NCBI GenBank assembly: GCA_003254905.1
Contig: QANU01055854.1
Coordinates: 438,078-502,077, forward strand
Length of the DNA stretch: 64,000 nucleotides
Reading direction: 5' to 3'
From: Nissolia schottii
Taxonomy: Eukaryota > Streptophyta > Magnoliopsida > Fabales > Fabaceae
Shown in pieces: positions 33,608 to 46,205 of the stretch (its first letter is position 1; every line of letters starts with the position of its first letter). A model generated the notes under the pieces. It saw nothing but the letters and a program-made list of their open reading frames with translations, was not told the DNA's origin and searched no databases. The position numbers and the translations under genes were made by a program.

Positions 33608-36522
33608 AGTTTTTGATCTTTTTTTGGTGCTTCTTTCCCCTAAGGCATTTTATTTTTATTTTTATTTCTATTTCTATTTTTTGCTTTAAAGTAAAGTTGA
33701 AGGTGGATTTATTTCTTGTTTTGCTGCCTCTCAGGAAGAAGTAGGTGAATTAGAAACAAGTGGTGAATCAGAGAGAACTGAAGAGGATGGTGGTAGCAGC
33801 AATGATTTAGTTGATGGGCCTGATACTTCATCCTTCACTGCATTCCTCTATTCTCTGTTGTCTTCTTCCTCCTCAGATGCTGCTGGAGGAGACAGTGCAA
33901 AGCTACATGGCCAAAATGATGGTAAAGCTGCAGCAGTTGATGATAATAGTAATAATAATAATAATAATAATAATAGTAATACTAATAATAATAGCTCTTT
34001 ACCAGGCTCGTCATCGCTGAAGGAAAATGGTGGCAAGAAAAGTGTGTTCTCTAGAGGGAAGCAATCACTTGGTAGAGTTGTTCGGCACGCTGCGAGGATT
34101 GCCAGATTTCGCAATCAGGACTGCAAGGATAGTAATTTCGAAATGAAAACGGATGATGATGATGGGAATGGTTCTGGATTGCGTGGTGCTGAGATGAAGG
34201 GTGTTGAGCCAAGGAAAGAGTCGGTGCATGTGCCTCTGGTTGATATGCCAGAAATTTCTGAACCTTCGGTACTCCTTTCGGATAGCATGAGAAATGGTCT
34301 CTATGCTTCTCTTCCGGCCATTGTTCATGGAAGGAAATGGTTGTTGCTGTACAGGTATCTAGAGATGATGATTCTTATATAGGCACAAGTTTCATCTATC
34401 CTAATTTGGAGTTCCAATGTCTAGCTATTGATAATCAATTATGAATATAATTTCTGCAGCACTTGGAGACATGGTATATCACTTTCAACACTTTACCGGA
34501 GAAGCATGCTTTGGCCTGGATTGAGTTTGCTGGTACAACATAACTATCCTGGATCAGATATCAATCTTAAGCACTCATTTGTCTATGTTTGATCAGCATG
34601 AGAACACAGAATGGAGTTTGTATGTTATATATGAACTTTTGGTGATTTTGTATGTTATATATGAACTTTGGGTGATACAACTAGTAGTAGAATGGAGTAG
34701 TTTAAATTGTCTACATGTTTATGCTCCACTGCATATGGTCTTTTTTGAACAAATATAGGCATTCTTGTGTTCTTTAAGTTGTAAGGTTGATTTCAATACT
34801 TTTCAATCATGGATTGGTTTCCAATCAAAGCTATTCCGTCCAGGTTGTTGGAGACCAAAAAGGAGCAGTGTTCGGCAGCTTGGTTGAAGCACCTCTCAGA
34901 TCGTCCACCAAGAGAAAATACCAGGTCATGCCAAGACTCATTTATCCTTTGGATTATGGTGCAATAAAGCTGCTTGTTATTTTATCTTGTTAACAGTAGA
35001 TTTTGTATAGGGAACAAACAATACATTTGTTTTCACAAACACTGCTGGTCATCCTGTTGTATATCGTCCAACAGGTATCCACTTCTGTTTGAATTTGAAC
35101 ATTTTACTCTTTTATCATTCTTTTGCTGCCATAATTTATACTATGGCCTGGTTTGCTTGCTATCAAAATCATAGATTAATTGATCTGTTCTTGTTTTCTA
35201 GCTATGTGGAATGAGGTGATAATTCATTTTAATTTGGGTTGTTTTGTTGAATGGTGATGACAGTTTAATGACATTCGGTTCAGCGGTGTTAGAAATTATG
35301 ATTGCACAGTACATTTTATTTTAAAGCTAAATGATAATATCGATTTTTTTAGCAGAATCTGGCTATGTAACAGACTTCCCTCGCCTCCCCCATAAAAGAA
35401 ATTCATTGAAAGGTTAAATTTCAAGATATTATATGACATCTAGCTAACGACATGTCATCTTTTGACCATATAGAACGAATCCCCCTTGGGGAAATGCGAG
35501 AATGTCTCTGCTACATTCATTGATTAGTTATCAAGGAGATTTAATTGACTCCATTATATCTTATTTACCTGAATATATCTATGTACTGTCAAAAATGATT
35601 ACATTTATGGCATGCTTAACAGTTGCCACAAGAAGAATATTGGAAAATTGAAATCTGCTTCCATTCCTCAGCATCAGCATGAGGCTTTACTCAAGTTTTA
35701 AAATGCATAAAGTTACTGGAATATGACATCTTAGGAGTTGTTCCATCCACATGATTGCAGCGAGTGAATATCTGGCAAGAAATTATTGAGTGTTTATGGA
35801 GCACCAGGATGGATTGTGCTCTCTCCAATGATAGAGTGACGATTAAGATAAAAGTTAGAGGATCCTACAGCTGTTATGTTAGTTATTATTGAATAGAGCA
35901 CAATTCGCCTGATGCTTAATGACCGTCCAATAATTTCTCATATCTGGCTTGGTTTCGAATTCCCAATGCTGCTTATCTTGACAAACCATGCTGAATTACC
36001 CATAATATTGCAGGGAAAAACCGTTATTTCACGCTCTGCCACACTGGCTACTTAGCAATTGGTGGTGGAGGTCATTTTGCACTTTATTTAGATGGTGATC
36101 TGTAAGAACTCTTAACTTTCATCATGCCATTTTTTTTGTAGAACAATATCATCTGCCTGAGCTTGTCTTTAACCCCTTTCAAATTCTTGGCATCTACTTA
36201 AAAGATTGAATGGCTCAAGCTCGGTCTCTGACACGTATGGGAATCCTTGCCTTGCAAATTCTCAAGACTTTGACGTGAAGGAAGTAGAGGTGCTCAAGAA
36301 GCTTCTCCCCACAAGCACACACATGCATACCCACACCCCCTCCAACATTTGCTTTATCTATTCTATCTATTTACTGGTTGCTAGTTTAAGAGACATTTAT
36401 AAACAAACAAAGCTAATTGGTCTCTCTCATCCATGCAGTTGTGGGGCTTTGTTTATGCTTCAAAGTATGAGGAAGTGCTTGCATTTAGCAGAACTGAGGC
36501 ACCTGGCATCTGTCGATGGTAA
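33331..36522 (+). CDS. TLDc-domain protein
   Basis: Exons: 33331-33435, 33735-34354, 34460-34532, 34844-34924, 35011-35074, 36014-36101, 36205-36289, 36439-36522; 1200 nt, 399 aa, in frame throughout. Residues about 213-399 form a TLDc domain: SVLLSDSMRNGLYASLP, the WRHGISLSTLYR block, GDQKGAVFG, TFVFTN, GGGGHFALYLD and CLANSQDFDVKEVELWGFVY. TLDc proteins (OXR1/NCOA7 group) are linked to oxidation resistance and bind the V-ATPase in animals and yeast. The close Arabidopsis relative is annotated only as a TLD-domain nucleolar protein, so the plant role is open. The N-terminal third is Ser- and Asn-rich, of low complexity and basic (SRGKQSLGRVVRHAARIARF at about 142-161). ATG 33331 (MGKKQSLRSKA) was chosen over the in-frame ATG at 33316 because it matches the family start. 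Confidence 0.92.
33565..33606. repeat. 42-base T homopolymer in TLDc intron 1
   Basis: An uninterrupted T run lies between the donor at 33436 and the acceptor at 33734. It could be the end of a small poly(A)-bearing retroinsertion in reverse orientation, but no element is recognisable beside it. The length is unreliable in sequencing. Confidence 0.9.
33945..33992 (+). repeat. Coding (AAT)n microsatellite giving an Asn-rich tract
   Basis: Sixteen codons of the TLDc gene, at about residues 106-121, are AAT with three AGT/ACT substitutions. They give an Asn-rich stretch broken by Ser and Thr. It is upstream of the TLDc domain in a low-complexity linker. Being in frame, length changes would add or remove Asn without breaking the gene. 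Confidence 0.9.
34618..34676. repeat. Tandem duplication of 30 bp in TLDc intron 3
   Basis: Two copies of a unit starting ttgtatgttatatatgaac lie head to tail with a period of 30 bp and differ at one position. It is intronic and has no effect on the splice sites. Confidence 0.85.
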
Positions 36523-37158
36523 ATATCACTGGATATTTACCTGGTGTGAATCAAATGGCTTGCAATTCCATTTGATTGAATTGTCACCTTCCATTGTCAG
36601 CAATTCCAAGTTCATAGACAAGATATAATGTAGAAATCTTATGTATCCACTTATGTTATTACTAACTAACACATGTAAATATTTTCCTAGCTTGTATATA
36701 TGGAGTAATACACATGAAATGTTACCAATTTTGTTGAAGTGGACGAAATGACATGGTGCCATCTAATCTATGTAGTCAACTCTATGTAATGAAACAAAAA
36801 CTTCTTGATATAGAAAGTGAAGCAAATTTACATTAGTTTTTGCATACTTAAAAGCAGATTAAGAAGGGAAAAAAATTAACACTATTGCTCAAGAGTGGTG
36901 GTCGTCAGTTTGCTATCCTCTAAGACCAGAACCGAAATACACTAGAAGAAAGATGTCTTTTACGGCATGCATTAAATATTATCTTACTCTGTCTTGTGCC
37001 TAAGTACGTGAAAAGTAAAAGCAACCACACTCCTTCAACAGTTTCATTTTCATCTATATGAGCATAATTCCCACTACACAATGGTTGAATAAAGTGTTCC
37101 TTTTTTTTTTTTTCCTAGAAAGCACATTACGGGCCTTCAAAAGATCCCATTTTTATGC
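36523..37158. other. Shared 3' region between the convergent TLDc and ASN genes
   Basis: Both stop codons face this 636-bp stretch, so it must hold both 3' UTRs and polyadenylation sites. No further gene was seen. I see no unambiguous AATAAA for the + strand gene. Confidence 0.6.
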
Positions 37159-40100
37159 TCATATCTTTGTGTCCACTGCATCCTCGTCCTCGTATGCTGC
37201 AGCATGAACACCAAGAGCAGCACGACCAGAAGGGTCAGGATTCTTGGACCAGTCAGCATCCCATTCCACAGCTTTTGCAGTACTGCACGCCACACTAGGA
37301 CCTCCTGGAACTGTTGACCTTGCAGCATTCTGTTGAAAATAGTTGAAAACAATTAGAGAGAGAGGTTTTGGCAGGATTCAAGTTTCTACAAGTCAACCAA
37401 TGTGTGTGCAAATAAATGCAAGGTTGCTCTCATTAGGTGCATGGTAAAGGATTAAATGAGATGTCACTTTCACGTCAATTTATTCTTAACATTTTTAAAA
37501 TTTGAATTTGTTGAGAATTGTGGCTTTGGGGTTTTTTTGGGTATTTCATAGGGTTTGATTGCTACCCTATAAATAGTTACTTCTGGAAATTGTAACCTAG
37601 GACTGAAAAGATTAACCTTGTATCTTATTGTTTCTGCATCCAAAAACTGATTCAATAAAAAGGAACTATAGTTGCTCTAGCGTCGCAGACATAGCCAATT
37701 TGGGTGAACTGCGTGAACAAATTGCGTTTCTTTGGTTGTTTGCTCTAAATTCATTGTTTCATCTATCACCAACAGAATTCAATTTATTCCGACCATTATG
37801 TGAGCAGAATTAATGGGATTTGATGGTCATACTAAATTGATGTCAAATTTTGAAATGTTAGAACTAAATTGATGTTAAAAAAAATTCAGGATCAAATTGA
37901 TGTCAAAATGAAAATATTAAAACAAAATTAGTTATTTATTCAATAATATAAATTAAATAAAAAAATTAGAAAACCCACCTTTGGAAAGAACTTCTCAAAA
38001 ATTGTCCTATAGTGGTATGCCTCTTTAGTAGTGGGAGTGTTTTCAGGGTAAACATAGTTAGCATGCAACAGCATTCCATCTGTGACCTGGCCATTTATTA
38101 TCAACCAAAAAGGAACAGGAACCAAGGCATGGCATCAATGGAACTCAAAAAATTAATTATAGGTAGTAATTTGCAACCTAAGGCATCACATGAAAAAGTA
38201 AATTAATTGTCACAAGTTAGAGCCTACTTGTTTGTTAGCATGATCCTTCAAGCCATCAATCCAGTTGTACCCAACACCGTCACTGAACTGTTCCTTCTGC
38301 CTGTACAATATGTGCTAAAAAAACAGACAGAGAAATAAAATGTTTCAGATATCCTTCAACACATAAGAATAAGCACGAGCGAGGAATTTAATACAAGACC
38401 TTTGGTAAATATGGCTTCTCATCATCATCGAATGCCTTGCGTAATACCCACTTCTCTATCCTTCCAAGATCAGGCCTTATCTGTGCAATTGTCATAAAAT
38501 CCCATAGTGTGATTAAACAACGAAGTCAAAAAGATTAACTTCTCATGTTCATAGAATCAATTTCATAGATGCTTCTTTATTTAGTAAGCAACATCATAAT
38601 ACCTAGGGCAGTTGCCTCAGCTTAAAGAGTATACAAGGACTTGATGCAACAAGAAGAATCATTATGAAACATTATAACCAAAAAAAGAGAGCAAAATAAC
38701 ATATTTGCAGTTGTTTAGCAGTAGCCAGTAAGGTACAAAATCTCAATCAACAAATCGGACAATTGAATCAACGATCTTGGGCTTCAATGAAGCTTGATAA
38801 GAGGAACACAAAGAAAAAAGTGAAGGTAAATACCATTTTCCACTCCGGATCCATACTCATGGCTATGTTGATAAATTCTTTATCCAAGAATGGTACACGA
38901 GCCTCTACACCCCATGCTGAAGTTGATTTATTGGCTCTCAAGCAGTCATAAAGATGAAGCGCTTTAATCTGTCAAATCATCAAATCTGTCAAAACTTGAA
39001 TAACCAGGTAAATTACACAACTAATAGAGAAGGTAAGGACTTAAGCACATAAAACCTTCTAAAAAATAAATTGAATCAAACAAGAAAACACGACAATCAT
39101 TGCTATTACTTTTTGACATGTTTCTTGGTGAAACTCTTCCTTGTTAGGTGCCTTATGGAAATATAGGTAGCCTCCAAAAATTTCATCTGAACCTTCTCCA
39201 GAAAGAACCATTTTCACTCCCAAGGATTTGATTTTTCTGGACATAAGAAACATTGGAGTACTTGCTCTGACAGTAGTTACATCATATGTTTCAATGTGGT
39301 AAATGACTTCTTCAAGTGCATCTATACCTTCCTGTTATAGCAAAAAAAAAAAAAGTCACTTTTGAGCAGCAAAAACATGCTCATGTCTCTTTAAAAAAAA
39401 AAAGTGAGAGATGACCACCTGAACTGTGAAATAAAGTTCGTGGTGACGAGTACCAAGATAATCTGCCACCTCTTTTGCAGCTTTCAAATCCGGAGAGCCC
39501 TGAATGGTGGAAAGGACAAAAAATCATGAGGCATATAAAAGCTAGTATACTACATTCCATACATTGAAGAAGAAGAAGAAGGATAACACAGCTCATTTTC
39601 ACCTACAGGGAGGAATGAATGCTGACCTTTAACCCAATGCAGAAAGTATGTAACTGTGATCCCCACTGACGTGCAGCTGCAGATTCAGCCAAATAACGAT
39701 TGGTCACGGCAGCGACAAGTGACGAGTCCAGCCCTCCAGACAAAAGAACTCCAAAGGGTACATCAGTCATCAGTCTCTTAAGTACAGCCTACATGATCAT
39801 CACAGAAACCGAGACAAGAGTTAGAAGAGATGCTATGGCAATCAGCCACGCTGTCAGTTAGTAATTAGTATGTGCACACCAGAGAAAATCACAGAAAGTA
39901 AAAAAGAACAAAAAGGATTATTCTCCTTCACAAATTAGCATATAATAATATCTCCCCCCCACCCTCTCCTCAGCTATTGTCCCCACAACACAAGTAGTAT
40001 ACAAAATCAAATTAGTTAGTATATGCAAACCAACCCCTTCCTTATTCAGTACTAGGACATTAGATTCAACAATTAACAGATACTGTTGATGCAATGTTTT

Positions 40101-42674
40101 TACATAGGTTAATTATATTTTCTCAGAAGGACATCAAGTTTCATTTTGAGGGTGCATTTTTTGTTTCTTAACCTGTGCTCACAACATGACATATTCCTGA
40201 ATATAGTGCCAAACCTCTTCCACTTGGGCTGTTGTCCAAGGCAATTTAATGGTTTCAGTTTCATGAAAAAACAATATATTGGGCAAGCTTCAGAAATTCT
40301 GAGACATTTTTTAAGCAAATGCAGTAGAGCTAAAGTTTCAACATTGGGAAGAATCATCCCAAAGTGGTGAATTAAGTGCATGAATACAAGACAATAGTAG
40401 TAGTATACCTTCTCAAAGGCCTCACGTAAGATCAGTCGATCATAGGGCGTTGAAGGAATATGCTCTGAGAACCATGGTGGATTGTACCACCTTCTTAATC
40501 CTCCTACAAACACAACAAATTACAACAGGATTCATGAATGGTATAATATATACAATGTAAAACTTAGACAACAAGGGGAAAAATAAAGGAATTACAAGAG
40601 TCATAAATATAGAATAAAACAAACGACAATATTGATACCCTGTTTGCTGGAATATATATGCCCCGGAGGAAACGAAATGAATCTCTCACAATCATCACTC
40701 AAAGCTTTCATTTCAGATGCAAACCATGTTGATCCTGCAAATAAATCATCCCTTCCATAGGTAATGTTCACGTGATACATATACAAAAACAAACATGCCA
40801 AGTTACAGGCAGCAAATAAGCCATGTAAAATCAAGTGAACTGGTACTAAATCTACATGTTCTATCCAAGAATGCTGCAAGCTCAGAATAGAAAAGGATGT
40901 GTGTGTCTGAGAGAGAGAGAGAGAGAAATGAAGAAAGAGATGCTTCATTTACTTTCCGTGGAATAACTAGAATATGTTCCAAAATGCAAGAGAACTAGAG
41001 TGGATTCAACAATGCCATCCATACGTTTACATGAATAAACGGTGGAAAATTTAGCCAGAAAACCACATAAAATTTCCTAGTATAATGTTATTAGGTTAGT
41101 TACACTACAAAAACACTAGTGTGTGTATAAGTATATGCAGAAGTGCATTCAGCCCACTGCGATGGCACCTTCACATTATCAAAAATACAGTTAGCATAGA
41201 AATTAACTGCATCCAATGTGCACAAACTCGTATTCATATCTTGAATTGACTTAAATTGGACAATAGATAGCTCAATGAGACACCATTTAGATTGAATTGA
41301 AAATGAGAAATGTTAAGCAACATCAACAACAATAACAAGAAGGGGGAAACCACATATACCATCAAGGCCCCATCCCAAGTAAAGAGGGGTAATGCCAATT
41401 GCATCACGAGCAGCAATGAAGCTTTTATCTCGAGTGTCAAGAAGGACAAAGGAGAACATTCCATCCAGCATATCAACAAACTCTTCTCCATGCTCTTCAT
41501 ACTGACATGATAATTAAGTTGTCAAAAAATTAAATAGACAATCTTCATAATCCATGAAAATAACATTGGGAAAATGATCAGTAAATCTAACAGATTCTTA
41601 AACACTTACAAGATGAGCAATCACTTCACAGTCACTTCCAGTTCGAAATTGATGTGAACTCAGCTTCTTTCTCAGTTCCTTATGGTTATATATCTCCCCA
41701 TTTACCTAGTAGCATTGTTTCAACAAGGAAAAAAAAACCGAAGCTAAGCAAATATCTAGAAACTAAATTCAGTACATATCACTAAACTCAGTACATATCA
41801 CAAAATATTAGCTCAATCAAAAGACTGCGCAGCAAGAGTTTTCGGACAATCCAATTTTTTATGTCACTATTCTCATTGATGTTCAATAATATAAGTGCTG
41901 GAACTTTTGGTCTAAATTTTTTTTAAAAATTAAATAAATAAATAAAATACCCCATTTGCTAGGCTGCCAAGACATTAAATTAAGACCAGACTCGACATTA
42001 TAAGAACGTAAATTATCATCCATGTGACTTCCAAAGTAAATTTAAAAGAAAAAAAAGGGAAAACTCAAGTGATGCATATATATTATTTTAAATTGGAGTG
42101 GAAATTAAGAAGCATACAGTGACAATAACAGTCTTGTCTTCGTTATAAAGAGGTTGATCCCCTGAAGTGGGGTCAACAATTGCAAGCCTTTGGTGAGCAA
42201 GATAACAATCTCCATGGCAATGCAACCCACTCCAATCAGGACCTCTATGCCGCAACCTGCATTAACAACACAGTTACCACCAAACACCAAATCAAAAAAA
42301 AAAAAAAAGTGAAAAATTAAGAAATAAATAACTATATATATATGTCGCCTAAAAACCAAGCCTTGAAGGTATCCCCCGTATGCACAAACAGACACACACT
42401 AAACCAATAAAAATTTTTTCAAAAAAAAAAATACATTAAAAAGAAGGGCATTTTCTTTTTTATAATTGTTTTGCTGCATAAACTGACGCATTAAACATTA
42501 GTTATTTAAGAAAGAAAAAGAAAAAGGAACACGTTTCGAGAAATGAATCAAAAGAGAAGAGAGGAAGGGAAATGTGTGTGACGAAAACTTGAACCTGCGA
42601 GATAATTCGATGATGCGAGAGCGCTTGGCCTGAGAATTGTCGACGCAACCCAACACGGCGAGGATCCCGCACAT
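37159..42674 (-). CDS. ASN: Asparagine synthetase (glutamine-hydrolysing)
   Basis: It makes asparagine from aspartate, glutamine and ATP, for cytosolic nitrogen transport and storage. Exons from 5' to 3': 42674-42595, 42256-42118, 41705-41610, 41501-41360, 40734-40639, 40503-40409, 39788-39627, 39499-39419, 39331-39110, 38968-38834, 38480-38400, 38314-38228, 38086-37979, 37329-37159; 1695 nt, 564 aa, all GT-AG. The start is MCGILAVLG with catalytic Cys2, so the class II amidotransferase domain is complete ([17 protein letters not shown]). The synthetase domain has the pyrophosphate loop SGGLDSS at residues 233-239, and [12 protein letters not shown] and EARVPFLD further on. It ends at [12 protein letters not shown], slightly shorter than the 578-584 aa common in plants; the missing part is only the variable tail. 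It is convergent with the TLDc gene, 637 bp apart stop to stop. Confidence 0.96.
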
Positions 42675-42800
42675 GGCGGCTGCTACTGCGAAGCAAAGGA
42701 AGAGAATAAGAGAGACAACAAGGACTGGGTACTACTAAAATGCGAGCGAATCACTAAATATATCATATATATATATATATAGCTTTTATTTTTATTTTTC
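42675..42800 (-). promoter_or_regulatory. Core promoter and 5' leader of the ASN gene, with (TA)n tract
   Basis: On the - strand a TATATA tract (42765-42781) lies about 90-105 bp before the ATG at 42674 and could serve as the TATA box, giving a short leader. The intervening sequence is pyrimidine-rich (tctctcttattctcttcc), as usual for plant leaders. The variable TA tract so close to the start may affect promoter strength (inference). Confidence 0.45.
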
Positions 42801-43360
42801 TCATATTTAGTATTTGCTCACTAATATTATTTTTTATTTTTTTGGTATTTATTCTGACATGTTGTCAGAAGATTCATGTGTTTTAAAATATAGCAATTGA
42901 TTGATGGAATCTTCTACTAGGGTTCTTGTCAGCACCCGATTCCACGCAGGATTCCTTTTCTTGCTTTTGCATTTTAAGTCTAGTCAATTTTGGTGGGGAA
43001 AGAGTGGCAACAATACATGGGATGGGAAATTTTGAGGATCAAAGATGCTTTCCTTCTCAAAAAGAAAAATATTTAAATTCAAATTTCAAATTTTGGCATT
43101 TGATTATGGAGAAATATTTATTGCATTTTATATCTAACATTATCAATTATTAATTTAAATTTAAAGTATTCAAAAATATACAAAGAATTAAAAATTAATA
43201 ATTGATAATATTAATGGAGCACCCATTAAATATGTTAACATATAAGTATTTCTATCGAATAAGTGAGAGAAATTATTATATTTGTGATCAGGTTGTATTA
43301 CAATTTTGGCCTATTTTTGAGTTTTTTTAAATTCAACAAAAGGTGTTTTTTTAAGTATGC

Positions 43361-43436
43361 AGGCATAACATCAATATCAATATAATATACAAATACAAAG
43401 GCATAACATCAATATCAATATAATATACAAATACAA
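43361..43436. repeat. Perfect 38-bp tandem duplication
   Basis: The unit beginning aggcataacatcaatatc occurs twice head to tail with no mismatch. Identity suggests a recent duplication. It lies in gene-free AT-rich DNA upstream of the ASN gene. Confidence 0.9.
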
Positions 43437-43799
43437 ACTCTAGAACAATATATTATCTAAGATGTTTACTTCATTTTTTAAAGGCTCTCCTTCTCTTTGG
43501 AATATTCTCACCTCTCAAACCAAATGAGTAAATTTGTGTATTACTTTAGTATACTTTTTAATTTTAACTTTTTTTTATATGCTTTAATATTCTCAAGGGA
43601 ACCTATAGAGAGTTAGTAAATGAGTACAAATATAATTTGTGTGAAGTGTGGACAATGAGTGTCTAGGTAACCAATAAATTGAATTTGTTTTAATATTTTT
43701 AGATATTTAAATTTGCATTAAATTGAATTTATTTAAAATCTACAATTACAGGAAAGAATCAACTTATCGATTTTTAAATTAATTTATGATGCACCACTA

Positions 43800-45650
43800 T
43801 TGTTCTAACCTGGCCCAATGGGATAGAGAGTACTCCAATGGCTAGTGTAGGATCCCTTACAGGTTTTGAGTTCCAATAGTTTCAAAGAGGTCCCGCGAAA
43901 AGGACTTGCAAGGAAATCCAATGGTAAAGTCAGAAATCAGTCTTGTGTTGGGGGTAAGTAATGGACGAAACTTCTCTTTGCCATGCTATAGGTTCTATAT
44001 TTATAGTGTGAACACAAAGAGAGAGGAGGCCCGAGTTTAGGTTTTCTTCTTTTTCTTTCACGCGAAGGGAGTAAGCAAAGAGGTTTGGATCTCCCTTAGT
44101 AGTCGGCCTCATGGTCAACTATTTGAGCCATTCACGAGCTCCTACAATTCTTTTAAGGAGCAGTTCTTCAAACTTCGTCCTAGGAATGATGGTGAGGGGA
44201 GGGAGTTGTATCCCCATTTCTTGAGCCCAAAAAAGGGAGACAAGCAATGGGATGAGTTATTTCCCATTTACTGGAAATGTGGTCCAACCAAGACCATGAA
44301 TTGTGATCGCAGCCAACTTATCAACGATGATCGTCATTTGGTAAGGTTTCTCTCCAGGGATCAGATGGAGAAGCCTTTTCAGAGAACCAAGCTCGTTCTC
44401 TATGAATGAGAGACAAAGGGCGTTGATGAGGACATGGATGAGTGAGCGTTCTTTTATTATAAACTTTACGATGTTGATTGATGTTGACTTTGCTTTTTTT
44501 CTTTGTCTTTACAATGAAGATATCAGCTCGAATCAAAGCCAAAGAGTATGATGAGTACATTCGGCGGAAGAATTCCTTGAAGAAGGCGAAGAAGAACGAT
44601 GGGGCCGCTTCCAAGGCCGTTGCTATTGTCGGCATTGTGGCGGGGAATACTGTCCCCTAGGAGGTCACTTCTGGCACCACTACACCACAAAATGCACTAG
44701 TTACTGCGACACCAATTTCCATTGTGTCGGCGTCATTAAGGGACCTACTGAGGTGATTGATCTCACCCATTCTCCTCCAGCTAAAAGACCAACGCTCGAG
44801 GAGGGTGCTCCTGCTACTGGGGGTAGCGTTGCTGCCAACGAAGTTAAAGAGGAGGACCTTACTCCTCTACAGAAGAAGAAGAAGAAGAAGAAGGTGGAGT
44901 GATATCCACTGACCTCAATTTTGGCCATTTGGGCCAATACTGACGAGGGATGTAATGCCCTACTCTAGGGGCTACTTGGGGGTCCTGCCATTAGTCTAGG
45001 AGACCTCTCCCTAGTCACTGATCAAGGCCCTATTTCAAGGTTGAAATTGAAGTTCTCTCCCATGTCCTTGAACACGAGGTGAGGGGACTTATGGAGGGGA
45101 CAGAGGCAGAGAAAAAATCCTGTGAGATTGAACTAGCCTCTCTAAAGGAAGAAGGGGCGGGGCTCGAGCCGTGGAGTTAGAGGCCGCCAAGGAAGAATTG
45201 TCAAGGCGGTTCGGGCCGCTTGTATGGACGAGCTCAAGAAAATGCAATACCTCCTTAAGGCGGCCACCAAGAATATCAAGAAGGTTGACGTTGAGTTGGC
45301 TCAGACCATTGAAGACAACAAGGCCTTAACCTAGAGGAACCAACTTCTTATTGCCCACCTCATGTCTTGCCAGGAGTGCTAAACTGCTAGGTGCTTAAGA
45401 GAGAAAGAGTTGGTTCAAGAGTTGGAGGGCCTTGAGCACGCACATGAGGCGAAAGTGGCCGAGGTGAAGTCATTCATCATGGACCAATTCATGGAGGGCT
45501 TTGACGAGGTGACCAAGTAGATAAGGTTGTTAATCTGTCGGGATGTTTTTGACCAGCTTAACATGGAAAAGACGGTTAAGGATGGTCAAATTGTTGACCG
45601 TACTCACCCTGAGGCCTCTTAAGGGTTTTTTTTTACCTTTCTTTTTGCCC
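43800..45650 (+). pseudogene. Decayed plant transposon gene of the 'putative gypsy-type transposon' kind
   Basis: Broken + strand frames run from about 44100 to 45620. The first (SYNSFKEQFFKLRPRN, WDELFPIYWK) resembles the N-terminal domain of the legume proteins labelled putative gypsy-type transposon (PF04195-like). Next come Lys-rich pieces (44520-44660, 44770-44900 with a KKKKKKK run) and an acidic, coiled-coil-like part (about 45180-45520: LKKMQYLLKAATKNIKKVD, EKELVQELEGLEHAHEAKV). Several in-frame stops show it is dead. The sequence at 43800-44000, with tatatttatag, may be part of its promoter or LTR. The family call comes from memory of similar proteins and is moderate. Confidence 0.5.
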
Positions 45651-45744
45651 TTTGTACATCCTTTTTGTAAATATTAATGAAAAAAAAAGCTTTGTTTTTC
45701 CTACCTCTTTCTTGAGCTTTTATGGTCGGAGCCTCGAATTGAAC

Positions 45745-46205
45745 TCTATAACTTTAAGGTGGCTTTGGCCTCGGACCTCAGACTAAACGTAGTCATTTTT
45801 AATTGGATTAAGGTAACACTAACCTCAAATTAAACTTTATGATTCTAAGATTCCTTTGACGTAAGATAAAGACTAGGCTTAGCCATATTTAATTGAAGTA
45901 AGGTGACATTGACCTAGATTAAACTTAATCAGTTAAGATTGCACTGACCTTGTACTAAGCCAATTTTAATTGAAATAAGGTGACAGTGACCTCAGACTAA
46001 ACTTAATCACTTAAGGTTGCACTGACCTAAACTTAGCCAATTTTAATTGAACTAAGGTGACATTGAACGCAGATTAAACTAAATCATTTAAGGTTGCACT
46101 GACCTCGAACTAAACTTAGTCATTTTTAATTGAATTAAGGTGACATTAACCTCAGATTAAACTTAATCATTCAAGGTTGCATTGACCTCATACTAAACTT
46201 AGCCA
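45745..46205. repeat. Tandem array, about five diverged copies of an ~85-bp unit
   Basis: The unit reads approximately 'aaggttgcactgacctc', then 'actaaacttagccattttt', then 'aattaaggtgacattgacc'. The phrases return in the same order about every 80-95 bp between 45745 and 46205, with point changes and small deletions. It directly follows the decayed transposon gene at 43800-45650 and may be the untranslated region of that element. Confidence 0.75.

Noticed and set aside
33562-33744. Frame with a long poly-Phe run
   Set aside because: It is the translation of a 42-base T homopolymer within TLDc intron 1.
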